This document shows positions 55,028-62,413 of a stretch of 64,000 bases of DNA, in pieces. The notes under the pieces are model-generated. The model made no database searches and was not told the origin of the DNA. It saw nothing but the letters and a program-made list of their open reading frames with translations. Position 1 is the stretch's first letter; every line of letters starts with the position of its first letter. Source of the DNA: Prevotella communis (lineage in GTDB: Bacteria > Bacteroidota > Bacteroidia > Bacteroidales > Bacteroidaceae); the NCBI RefSeq assembly GCF_022024115.1, contig NZ_CP091792.1, forward strand, positions 186,001-250,000, read 5' to 3'. A program made the translations under genes and the position numbers.

Positions 55028-55088
55028 TTTTTAGTTCTAGAATCTGCAAACATATTCGCATAATACAAGAAAAACAAATAACTAAGAT

Positions 55089-56363
55089 ATGAACATGAAA
55101 TTGAGAAATATTCCTTTCTCTCCGCCTGATATGACGGAGGCAGAGGTGAAAGAGGTGAGAGAGGCTATTCTCTCGGGTTGGATTACTACGGGTCCAAGAA
55201 CGAAGAAACTGGAGGCACAGATCTCAGAGTTTGTGCATACTGATAAGACTGTGTGTCTGAACTCGGCAACGGCAGCACTGGAGATGGTGCTGCACCTGCT
55301 GGATATTCAGCCAGATGATGAGGTGATAGTGCCGGCATATACCTACACGGCAACGGCATCGGTAACTCAGCATGTGGGCTGCAAGCTGGTGCTGGTGGAT
55401 AGCCAAAAGGACAGCGTGGAGATGGACTATGACAAGTTGGCTGCAGCTATCACGGAGAAGACTAAGGTGATTGCACCTGTAGACCTGGGCGGTATCGTGG
55501 CTGACTATGACCGCGTGTTTGAGATTGTGGAGGCAAAGAAGGGTTTGTTTAAGCCTAACAATGCTTTGCAAGCGAAGATTGGAAGGATTGTGGTGTCTGC
55601 TGACTGTGCGCATAGCTTTGGCGCCAACCGTAAGGGTAAGATGGCGGGTGAGATTGCAGACTTCTCTTCATTCAGCTTCCATGCGGTGAAGAACTTCACA
55701 ACAGCTGAAGGCGGTGCACTCACTTGGAATCTTCCATTTGGCAATGAGGTGGTTCCTGCGGATGCGGATTATATGCATACAGTGCCTAAAAAGGAGGGCG
55801 AGACATGGAATGAAATGCTTTACCGTCTAAGCCAACTATTCTCTCTTCATGGGCAGAACAAGGATGCCTTGGCTAAGACAAAACTGGGTGCCTGGGAGTA
55901 TGACATCATTGGCCCTTGGTACAAGTGCAATATGACTGATATCATGGCTGCAATGGGTTTGGTGCAGATGGAGCGGTATGAGGGCTTGTTGAAACGTCGT
56001 CAGGAGATTGTGGCTAAGTATAATGAGGCGTTGAAGGATCTGCCCGTGGCAGTTCTGAATCATAAAGATGCTGACCACTGCAGTTCTCATCACCTGTATC
56101 TGGTGCGCTTGCTGGGTAAGACCCGTGAGGATGCCAACAAGGTGATAGAGCAGATGGCAGAACGTGGTATAGCCTGCAATGTACACTACAAGCCACTGCC
56201 TATGATGACAGCATATAAGGCACTGGGATTTGACATCAAGGATTATCCTAATGCATATCATCTGTTTGAGAATGAAATCACGTTACCATTACATACAAAA
56301 CTCACAGATGAGGATGTTGAGTATGTGATTACTAACTTCGTAGATATTTTGAAGAATTCGTGA
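55089..56363 (+). CDS. DegT/DnrJ/EryC1 aminotransferase (intact)
   Basis: 424 residues. Start NMKLRNIPFSPPDMTEAEVK, SADCAHSFGANRKGK and FSSFSFHAVKNFTTAEGGA (PLP Lys) are clear. Probably makes a 4-amino-4,6-dideoxysugar nucleotide for the first sugar of the repeat. It overlaps the initiating transferase gene (GTGA at 56360). The truncated copy at 43765 is its paralogue. Confidence 0.88.
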   Translation: MNMKLRNIPFSPPDMTEAEVKEVREAILSGWITTGPRTKKLEAQISEFVHTDKTVCLNSATAALEMVLHLLDIQPDDEVIVPAYTYTATASVTQHVGCKLVLVDSQKDSVEMDYDKLAAAITEKTKVIAPVDLGGIVADYDRVFEIVEAKKGLFKPNNALQAKIGRIVVSADCAHSFGANRKGKMAGEIADFSSFSFHAVKNFTTAEGGALTWNLPFGNEVVPADADYMHTVPKKEGETWNEMLYRLSQLFSLHGQNKDALAKTKLGAWEYDIIGPWYKCNMTDIMAAMGLVQMERYEGLLKRRQEIVAKYNEALKDLPVAVLNHKDADHCSSHHLYLVRLLGKTREDANKVIEQMAERGIACNVHYKPLPMMTAYKALGFDIKDYPNAYHLFENEITLPLHTKLTDEDVEYVITNFVDILKNS

Positions 56364-56953
56364 AAAGAGCGTTTGATATAATTGCGAGCGGATTGGGACT
56401 GATAGTACTCAGTCCGCTCTTTTTGGTTTTAGCTATCTGGATTAAACTGGATAGCAAGGGGCCTGTGTTTTATCGTCAGGTGCGCGTGGGCTTTAAGAAC
56501 AAGGATTTCCGCATCTTTAAGTTCCGCTCTATGAGAGTTGGGGCTGATAAAGGAAGCCTTGTAACCATTGGTGGTCACGACCCTCGTGTAACTCGCTCTG
56601 GCTATTTTATTCGTAAGTTTAAATTCGATGAACTGCCTCAGCTGATTAATGTGTTCCTTGGGGATATGTCGTTGGTTGGTCCAAGACCTGAGGTAAGGCA
56701 TTATGTAGACTACTGGACGCCCGAGCAAATGCACGTGTTGGATGTCCGCCCAGGTATTACGGACCCCGCTAGCATCAAGTTCCGCAACGAGAATGAACTG
56801 ATGGAGCAGGCGGAGGATCCCGAGAAGTATTACATCGAGGTCATCATGCAGGAGAAGATAAAGCTGTATCTGGAGTATGTGGAGAAGCATTCCTTCTTCT
56901 ATGACATAACGCTAATCTTTAAAACCTTTTGGGTAATCGTGAAGGAACGGTAA
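56360..56953 (+). CDS. Initiating sugar-phosphate transferase (PglC/WcaJ-like)
   Basis: 197 residues with GTG start overlapping the upstream stop. One N-terminal membrane segment (GLIVLSPLFLVLAIWIKL), then FYRQVRVGFKNKDFRIFKF and FDELPQLINVFLGDMSLVG followed by PRPE, the monotopic phosphoglycosyl transferase signature. It puts the first sugar phosphate on undecaprenyl phosphate and so begins the whole polysaccharide. Confidence 0.92.
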   Translation: MKRAFDIIASGLGLIVLSPLFLVLAIWIKLDSKGPVFYRQVRVGFKNKDFRIFKFRSMRVGADKGSLVTIGGHDPRVTRSGYFIRKFKFDELPQLINVFLGDMSLVGPRPEVRHYVDYWTPEQMHVLDVRPGITDPASIKFRNENELMEQAEDPEKYYIEVIMQEKIKLYLEYVEKHSFFYDITLIFKTFWVIVKER

Positions 56954-56954
56954 T

Positions 56955-57119
56955 ATGGATGTTGTTGAGCGTTTGAAGTCATTCATTGAAAATGAGACTC
57001 GTTCATGTTCTATGGATTTTGGTTGCATTACAGCGGAGTATGTATATAGATGCTGGGGTGGGAAAGTGCCATTGGAAGAGATAGAGGTTGCTATGAAAGA
57101 GGTCAGGAATCTTTCATGA
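56955..57119 (+). CDS. Small conserved protein (ENE-x-RSCSMDFGC family), copy 2
   Basis: 54 residues: RLKSFIENETRSCSMDFGCI then TAEYVYRCWGGKV. Paralogue of the 63-residue protein at 43521. Its stop precedes the next start by zero bases (TGA then ATG). No family recognised. Confidence 0.6.
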   Translation: MDVVERLKSFIENETRSCSMDFGCITAEYVYRCWGGKVPLEEIEVAMKEVRNLS

Positions 57120-58538
57120 ATGGTCTATAAAGAAAAGGATAATTGTACTGAAATCATGAACAAATTTTCGATACTTCATATTTCTGATATTCACAAGATA
57201 GAAGATGTGACATACCAGTCGCTATTGAATTCGATAAAGAAGGATATGGCGAATTGGAATAATGAGGGCATACAAAAACCTCACTTTATCGTAATCAGCG
57301 GCGATCTTATTCAAGGCGCAAAGACAGATGAGGAAATAGAAAAGCAGTACCAAGAAGTGACTTGGTTACTGGAAGAGTTGACCAACCTTATCCTTGACGG
57401 ACACAAAGAGAGGCTTATTATGGTGCCTGGAAACCACGATGTGAACTGGTTTAGGTCGAATGAGAGCATGGAAGTGTCGGATGACAAGGATGCCGATAAG
57501 GATTATGACACATACTTCGCACCAATACTGACTGATGTGAGATGGAGCTGGAAGGAGAGGAAATACTTCAAAATAAAGGATTATAGTATATACAACTCCA
57601 GGTTTGAGCTGTTTGCCAATTTCTATAACAACTTTTATCAAGGGATTTACACTTTCCCCGCAGAGGCTGTAAAGGGGGCGAACCTGATTTACTTTGAGCA
57701 AGAGAAAATAGCTTTTGCCTGTTTCAACAGTAATTATAAATTGGACCACCTGAACCATAGTGGTAGCATAGACGAGGATGCCATAACAAACATCAGTGAT
57801 AATCTGGAAGAACTTTATGAAAAAGGGTATCTGTTGGTGGGCGTATGGCATCATAACTATTACGGGGAACCGCGCCAAATGGACTATATGGACAAAAACA
57901 TATTTGCTCCGATGTTAGCCTATAAAATAAGGATGGGTCTGTTTGGCCACCAACATATAGCACAAGTGGCTGAAGAATATGCCAATATGGAGGAGCCAGA
58001 GGAGAGCAGAAGAGAAAATAAGCTCTTGCTCATTAGCTCTGGAACTCTATTCGGTTTTGAGAAGGTACTGCGTCCAGGACAGAGGCGGCAATATAATATC
58101 ATAGAGATTGAGATGGGATATGGAGAGGCTGATGTGGCAATAAACACCCGAGAAGACTGGAATCCTAACTCTAACTCAAAGATACCGATGTGGCGGTTTA
58201 AGGAGGTGCGGCAGAGTATAGACAATAAGATACACGCAAAAGTATACCTAAAGAAAACGCCACTGATGGACTATGTGCTGGAGATAGACAGAAAGGCCAG
58301 GATGACGGGAGATTATGAGTCTGCCTGTGATGAGCTGGTCTCTCTTGGACTGGAAAAAGAAGAAGTGAGGAAATTCTTTGATGACTATATTGGAAGAACA
58401 TGTGACCAATATATCTGTAAGCAATTTGAGAATCTGAATTCTCCGGACGGCTATATACTGTTGTGGGAGGACAGGGGGGACAGGTCAGCGTCTCGCGGTG
58501 GCATGAGGATGCAAGTCGAACTGCTTAAAGTGGCTTGA
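57120..58538 (+). CDS. Calcineurin-like metallophosphoesterase, C-terminus replaced by transposase element
   Basis: 472 residues (alternative start ATG 57156). Metal-binding motifs: ILHISDIHK, VISGDLIQG, VPGNHDVN and LFGHQH. The last about 23 residues (DRGDRSASRGGMRMQVELLK and VA) are read from the left end of the transposase element at 58467, so the native C-terminus is lost. The catalytic domain is complete. The distal region (residues about 350-450) is helical and not recognised. Role in the locus unknown. Confidence 0.8.
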   Translation: MVYKEKDNCTEIMNKFSILHISDIHKIEDVTYQSLLNSIKKDMANWNNEGIQKPHFIVISGDLIQGAKTDEEIEKQYQEVTWLLEELTNLILDGHKERLIMVPGNHDVNWFRSNESMEVSDDKDADKDYDTYFAPILTDVRWSWKERKYFKIKDYSIYNSRFELFANFYNNFYQGIYTFPAEAVKGANLIYFEQEKIAFACFNSNYKLDHLNHSGSIDEDAITNISDNLEELYEKGYLLVGVWHHNYYGEPRQMDYMDKNIFAPMLAYKIRMGLFGHQHIAQVAEEYANMEEPEESRRENKLLLISSGTLFGFEKVLRPGQRRQYNIIEIEMGYGEADVAINTREDWNPNSNSKIPMWRFKEVRQSIDNKIHAKVYLKKTPLMDYVLEIDRKARMTGDYESACDELVSLGLEKEEVRKFFDDYIGRTCDQYICKQFENLNSPDGYILLWEDRGDRSASRGGMRMQVELLKVA

Positions 58539-59435
58539 TTTGATAAAATGAAGGACGTAAATCTACATCAGAGTTTATCTGAGTTCCAGATACGGTGGAT
58601 GACTCCCTTACCTATGCCGGTGAGTCGTTCCAGTTGTCGCAAGGAGGCGCCGCAATCTTTTAGTTCGAGAAAGACTTGTTGCTTGGTGTTGTTGTCCAAC
58701 TGTTGAAAGGCACTGTTATTAGTAACACCAGTTTTCTCTTTAATAAGTTTCCAAATCTGATCGTCTGAGGGTCTGCGGCGAGAGCTGCCTTCAATATCCA
58801 GGCAATAGACGTCTTCGGGTAGAGGCTCGTTCACCCAGGCTTCAAGTTCGGTAAAGGGAATACGATTCAGCACTGTCTGCGTATTGCAAATCTGAAAGAC
58901 TGAATCTATGCTTCCGTCATATTCAGACCAGGAACTGTACTCATAGTCTTTGACATGTTCAACAATGCCTGCCTTGACTGGGTTCTGATGGATGTAGCGC
59001 AGTAGGGTAGTGAAGTAAGCCATGTCGTTGACAGGTTCTGACTTGAAGCGCTCCTTGAACAGATGCCCATCGCGACCGTATTTCCGATTATAGTAATAAA
59101 CGTAAGAGCTGGCTATGCGTTTGATGGTGTCTCCAACGGGTTCTTCTCGTTCACGTATTAGCAGATGGAAGTGGTTTGACATCAAGCAATAGGCATAATA
59201 GGTGCAGTTGGTGCCACAGGGATTGCCATCATCATCGTATTGGATGCGCATGCGGTCGAGGGTGTTGATGAACTGGTAATAGTCCTCTGCATCACAGAAG
59301 ATCTCCTGACGATTTATACCTCGCATCATGACATGGAAGATACCGGTGCTTGATGGTTTACGTGGCTGTCTGGGCATGAGTTTTTTCTTTTGACGCGCAA
59401 AGTTACGAAATAATTCACATAGAGAGAACGGAAAG
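58467..59435. mobile_element. REP-associated transposase element, copy 2
   Basis: Same borders and about the same length (969 bp) as 43970-44939. Inserted in the 3' part of the metallophosphoesterase gene. CTCGCG-GTGG-CATGAG lies near the left border, a weaker stem than in copy 1. Confidence 0.75.
58568..59377 (-). CDS. REP-associated Y1 transposase (RAYT), copy 2
   Basis: 269 residues, almost identical to copy 1, with the same HUH motif (SNHFHLLIREREE), catalytic Tyr region and C-terminal helix-turn-helix. Intact and probably active. Promoter box TAACTTTG is at about 59398-59405 on the - strand. Confidence 0.9.
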   Translation of the reverse strand: MPRQPRKPSSTGIFHVMMRGINRQEIFCDAEDYYQFINTLDRMRIQYDDDGNPCGTNCTYYAYCLMSNHFHLLIREREEPVGDTIKRIASSYVYYYNRKYGRDGHLFKERFKSEPVNDMAYFTTLLRYIHQNPVKAGIVEHVKDYEYSSWSEYDGSIDSVFQICNTQTVLNRIPFTELEAWVNEPLPEDVYCLDIEGSSRRRPSDDQIWKLIKEKTGVTNNSAFQQLDNNTKQQVFLELKDCGASLRQLERLTGIGKGVIHRIWNSDKL

Positions 59436-59458
59436 TAGAAAAAAACAGAAATAACCCT

Positions 59459-59584
59459 TTTCGATGTTTGTAGCTCCTGTAGAGCTCTAGTGATAAGTGG
59501 TATGGACTTGGCTTTAAGAGCGAGCTCTTATGCCCACTCCATGCCACTTATCGCAATAACTGCGTTATTACAAGCATCGAAAAG
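59459..59584. repeat. Long imperfect inverted repeat
   Basis: TTTTCGATGTTTGTA and GATAAGTGGTATGGA in the left arm pair with TCCATGCCACTTATC and TACAAGCATCGAAAA in the right, with inner TAAGAGC / GAGCTCTTA pairing. Arms are about 60 bp. There is no coding. Could be a MITE-like element or a strong RNA hairpin. Confidence 0.7.
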
Positions 59585-59699
59585 AAAAAACAACGGCTTG
59601 GAAAGCCTGAAAAATCATGTTTATCTCGACCATAACAGCAATGATATTCTTTTCGTGAACATGTAATTGCCATATAATTGGAACATTAATTTCTCATTA

Positions 59700-59900
59700 A
59701 TTGGCTCGCGCTAAAGCGTGAGTAAGATATGGTCGCCTAAAGGCTCAAAATTCTAAGAAAATCAATTAAAAAAATTATAAGGACCTAAAGGTCCGGAAAT
59801 GGTGATAGTCACCTAAAGGTGAGTAACCGAGTTCTACTCGCTTCGCTCGTCGAAGAAATCGAGCAAAATCTATTCAAAATCGAGCAGAATCATAACAAAT
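59700..59900 (+). repeat. Structured intergenic module, copy C
   Basis: Preceded by TCGCGCTAAAGCGTGAG. Then GGTCGCCTAAAGGCTC, an A/T block, hairpin GGACCTAAAGGTCC, GGAAATGGTGATA, hairpin GTCACCTAAAGGTGAG, then GAGTTCTACTCGCTTCGCTC / GTCGAAGAAATCGAGC and AAAATCGAGCAGAATC. Same order as copies A, B and D. Confidence 0.75.
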
Positions 59901-59933
59901 CATTCTCTAAGATAAGGGAGAAATATAAGATTT

Positions 59934-60080
59934 GAAAGGGCAGATAAAAGGGCAGATAAATAAGCAAATAAGTAAGTAATTAATTAAGCGAAATGGTTGT
60001 AACTTGCTGAAAATCAGTGTATGTGAAAGGGCAGATAAAAGGGCGGATAAATAAGCAAATAAGTAAGTAATTAATTAAGC
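59934..60080 (+). repeat. Direct repeat pair, 56 bp each
   Basis: 59934-59989 and 60025-60080 differ at one position only. Each contains an internal GGGCAGATAAA doublet and AAGTAAGTAATTAATTAAGC. They are separated by 35 bp. Only two copies are present, so it is not a CRISPR array. Confidence 0.8.
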
Positions 60081-60113
60081 AAAAGCGACGCTGATGGTGC
60101 GGATAGAACGGAT

Positions 60114-60293
60114 ATGACGCAGGAAGAACGTTGGAACTTTCGGTATCAGGAGATGGTTGATTTCATTCAAACCAATCATCGTAATCCGTCGAAGTATCGG
60201 ATTGAGGAGCATGACATGCTGAACTGGGTGAAGACGAACAGGAAGGCGATGAATGCGGGGAAGATGAGGCCTGAGAGGGTGGAGGCGTGCTGA
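60114..60293 (+). CDS. Helicase-associated-domain mini-protein
   Basis: 59 residues: MTQEERWNFRYQEMVDFIQ, TNHRNPSKYRIEEHDMLNWV and NAGKMRPERVEA. It matches one helicase-associated repeat (helix bundle with W and RNPS-x-x-x-EE). The relatives are at 62414 (77 residues) and the pseudogene at 51841. A stand-alone nucleic-acid-binding domain is likely. Confidence 0.65.
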   Translation: MTQEERWNFRYQEMVDFIQTNHRNPSKYRIEEHDMLNWVKTNRKAMNAGKMRPERVEAC

Positions 60294-60520
60294 AGCAACG
60301 GAATCAGGAATCCAAGGATTCACGGAAATACGGAAGATGTCGGATGGCTGATGGCTGAGGGCGTGCTTCGCAGGAATTATGGAAATGCGGAACATAGCTT
60401 CGCTGGATCTACGGAATTAAGGATCTACGGAAATACGGAAGCACTACGTGTGGAATTACGGATCTGAGCTTCGCTGGAATTACGGATCCAGGGATTTACG
60501 GAATTACGGAAATGGCTGAT
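60294..60520. repeat. ATTCACGGAAATACGGAA-type low-complexity repeat
   Basis: Many imperfect GGAATTACGGATC / GGAAATACGGAAG words with GATGGCTGATGGCTGAGGGC. Reverse-complement relative of the words in the first NusG-like gene's tail. Confidence 0.65.
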
Positions 60521-60579
60521 TGTTTTTTCAGACTGAAATGTTAAATTTGTATACGAGGAACGATTTTGTTCCAAAAATA

Positions 60580-60611
60580 TTTGGGAGATTGGAACGAAAA
60601 TGTTGCCTTTG
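60580..60611 (+). promoter_or_regulatory. Promoter of the hicA-remnant/hicB unit
   Basis: TTTG at 60580-60583 and TGCCTTTG at 60604-60611, 20 bases apart. The second element deviates from TAnnTTTG at one base. Confidence 0.5.
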
Positions 60612-60643
60612 CGCCATATTTCACAAATTAATAATTATAGATT

Positions 60644-60736
60644 ATGAAGTTTAGTGAATTCTACAAGCTACTCGAAGAACACGGGTGGCGAAAAGAAGTT
60701 TCAATCAACAATTCAACAACAAAATCGCTATTATGA
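60644..60736 (+). pseudogene. Truncated HicA toxin
   Basis: MKFSEFYKLLEEHGWRKEVS and 10 further residues. The first about 16 residues match the HicA N-terminus; the catalytic His strand (GSHxxY) is missing and the frame ends inside the hicB start. An internal deletion has removed the toxin core. Confidence 0.7.
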
Positions 60737-61143
60737 AAAGGAAGTTAGTCGGTGTTATAGAAAAGGCAGGTGACGGAGGTTACGGCATCTATGCACTTGA
60801 AGATGTGATTCCCGTAACAGGTTACGGACTCACAGAAGAAGAAGCAAAGAAGGACTTTGTGGAACAAATTAAGGAACAGGCCGACTATTACAAGGAGAAA
60901 AAAGGTATCTATCCCGATTGGTATGAAGAAAACCAGGAAGTGGAGTATAGGTATGACATGTCAGCCTTCTTTATGAGTTTCCCATTTATCAATGCTTCAG
61001 AGTTAGCAAAGAGTCTGGGTATTAATCCGTCTCTCATGAGAAAGTACAAGAGTGGGCTCGCAAAAGCGAGTGCCAAACAAAAGGACTTGATTCAGGAGAA
61101 GTTTAACGGATTGGTTGAAAGGCTAGAGTTAGTGAAATTCTAA
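60733..61143 (+). CDS. hicB: Orphan HicB antitoxin with XRE-like DNA-binding domain
   Basis: About 136 residues from ATG 60733 (a longer frame begins at 60685 inside hicA DNA). The HicB fold KRKLVGVIEKAGDGGYGIYA, VTGYGLTEEEAKKDFVEQI is followed by a helix-turn-helix INASELAKSLGINPSLMRKY. With hicA destroyed, it is now probably a free regulator. A terminator follows. Confidence 0.8.
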   Translation: MKRKLVGVIEKAGDGGYGIYALEDVIPVTGYGLTEEEAKKDFVEQIKEQADYYKEKKGIYPDWYEENQEVEYRYDMSAFFMSFPFINASELAKSLGINPSLMRKYKSGLAKASAKQKDLIQEKFNGLVERLELVKF

Positions 61144-61167
61144 ACATTATGGCAGAAAAGAGAGAAA

Positions 61168-61203
61168 TGGGCTGCAAGCAGTTTGCTTGTGGCTCATTTT
61201 TTT
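61168..61203 (+). terminator. Intrinsic terminator after hicB
   Basis: GGGCTGCAAGC / GCTTGTGGCTC forms an about 11-bp stem with G-U pairs, followed by a run of seven T. Confidence 0.7.
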
Positions 61204-61220
61204 GTAAAAAAAGTGGTTGA

Positions 61221-61254
61221 TTTGTATCAATGTCAGAAATAATTTGTATTTTTG
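61221..61254 (+). promoter_or_regulatory. Promoter of the second UpxY gene
   Basis: TTTG at 61221-61224 and TATTTTTG at 61247-61254, 22 bases apart. The leader before ATG 61327 is about 65 bases. Confidence 0.65.
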
Positions 61255-61326
61255 TGGCGTTGAACGCAGCCGCGCAAGAATGGCGGCTGTGGTTAAAGTC
61301 ATAGAGCGACTGAAAATCAGAGTGGT

Positions 61327-61962
61327 ATGATGGAGACGGAAGACGGGAGAAGGCTGAGGTCTGAGGGCGGAGAACCGAGGGCTGAGGCGAGAATTGGGCG
61401 CGACACAACAGTGTGTGGTGACCCCAATCTTTGGTTTCCAATGAGGGTGACGTATGCTCGTGAGATGAAGGTGAAAGCGGAGCTGGACAGGCTTGGGATA
61501 GAGAATTTCGTGCCGATGACGTACCGGATAGTGGAATCACGGAAACAGGGAGAGGTGGAATCACGGAGGGTGTTGGTGCCTGCTATCAATAACCTGATTT
61601 TCATTCACTCTTGTCAGGAGAGGATAAGTGAGCTGAAAGCGAAGAACGAGATACTGGAGCCGCTGAGGTATATGATGGACCATACGGCTAGCGAGGCGCA
61701 CACGATTATGACGGTGCCTGGCAGGCAGATGGAGAACTTTATGCGGGTGGCTTCGAAGACGGATGACAGCGTGATGTGGCTGGATGATGAGACAATCGTA
61801 GGAAAGGAGGGTAAGCGCGTGGAGATCATGGGTGGTGCGTTTGAGGGCGTGACTGGCGTGATTAGGCGGATAAAACGATGTAAGAGGGTGTGCGTGGAGA
61901 TTGAGGGGATCGCGAGTGTGGCGATAGCGTATGTGCCGGTGGGACTGCTGAAAGAAGTGTGA
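61327..61962 (+). CDS. UpxY-family transcription antiterminator
   Basis: 211 residues. The UpxY pattern is FPMRVTYAREMKVKAELDRL, GIENFVPMTYRIVESRK and a KOW-like KEGKRVEIMGGAFEGVTGVI segment. It acts on RNA polymerase at the start of the next polysaccharide operon. The first about 25 residues (TEDGRRLRSEGGEPRAEARI) are encoded by GGCTGAGGTCTGAGG-type repeat DNA, which suggests the N-terminus was extended by repeat expansion. It may serve the operon beyond the window. Confidence 0.88.
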   Translation: MMETEDGRRLRSEGGEPRAEARIGRDTTVCGDPNLWFPMRVTYAREMKVKAELDRLGIENFVPMTYRIVESRKQGEVESRRVLVPAINNLIFIHSCQERISELKAKNEILEPLRYMMDHTASEAHTIMTVPGRQMENFMRVASKTDDSVMWLDDETIVGKEGKRVEIMGGAFEGVTGVIRRIKRCKRVCVEIEGIASVAIAYVPVGLLKEV

Positions 61963-62025
61963 AGGCTGATGGCTGAAGGCTGAAGTGTGAACACGGATGG
62001 TGCGGATTGGACGGATGGGTACTCT

Positions 62026-62155
62026 GGTCGCAGAGCTCAAAATTATTATAAAATTAATTTGGAAAATTGTAGGGACCTAAAGGTCTAGAAATGGAGAAGT
62101 GCGCTAACGCGCAGAAATCCAACAAATCTGATCAAAATCAAGCAAATTATTGAAA
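62026..62155 (+). repeat. Structured intergenic module, copy D
   Basis: GGTCGCAGAGCTCAAAATT, A/T block, GGGACCTAAAGGTCT, AGAAATGGAGAAG, hairpin TGCGCTAACGCGCA, GAAATCCAACAAATC, CAAGCAAATTATTGAAAG. Same order as copies A, B and C. Confidence 0.75.
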
Positions 62156-62413
62156 GAAAAAAACAAGAAAAACTCTCACGCAGTATGTGTTGGACTTGCA
62201 GTCCAGACAAGATGTGAGGCGCCTATTTTTCCTTGTGTGCAAGCACCCAGGAAAAAACAGTCACCTTACATCTCGGTCTCTTGCAGAGACAGTACATACA
62301 ACGTGAGCAAAAACAACGGCTTGGAAAGCCTAAAAAATGGTGCACGCTGGATTGTTGGAGGGTAGGTTCGTGTCAACTGATGGTTCAGTGTTTATGGTTC
62401 TTGGTTCACGATT
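62156..62413 (+). other. Non-coding region with hairpins and a shared 30-bp word
   Basis: Contains AAAAACAACGGCTTGGAAAG then CCTAAAAAAT (62309-62338), which is also found at 59587-59616 with one or two changes, and short palindromes such as TCTCTTGCAGAGA. A short frame (62150-62365) exists but lacks protein-like features. It may be part of a transcribed leader. Confidence 0.5.

Noticed and set aside
43765..55200. Simple target-site duplication of the DegT gene around the island
   Set aside because: The two DegT copies differ at many positions, so they are paralogues or from different sources, not a direct duplication on insertion.
59459..59584. Integron attC-like site
   Set aside because: The arms are long, but no integrase or attC R/L core motifs were recognised.
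59934..60080. CRISPR array
   Set aside because: Only two repeat units, 56 bp long with internal repeats, and no cas genes; the SinR/Cas2-like gene at 18181 is far away and has no cas1.
62150..62365. 71-residue frame in the region after the UpxY gene
   Set aside because: No start signal and no protein-like pattern; the DNA looks like structured leader sequence with a repeated word.
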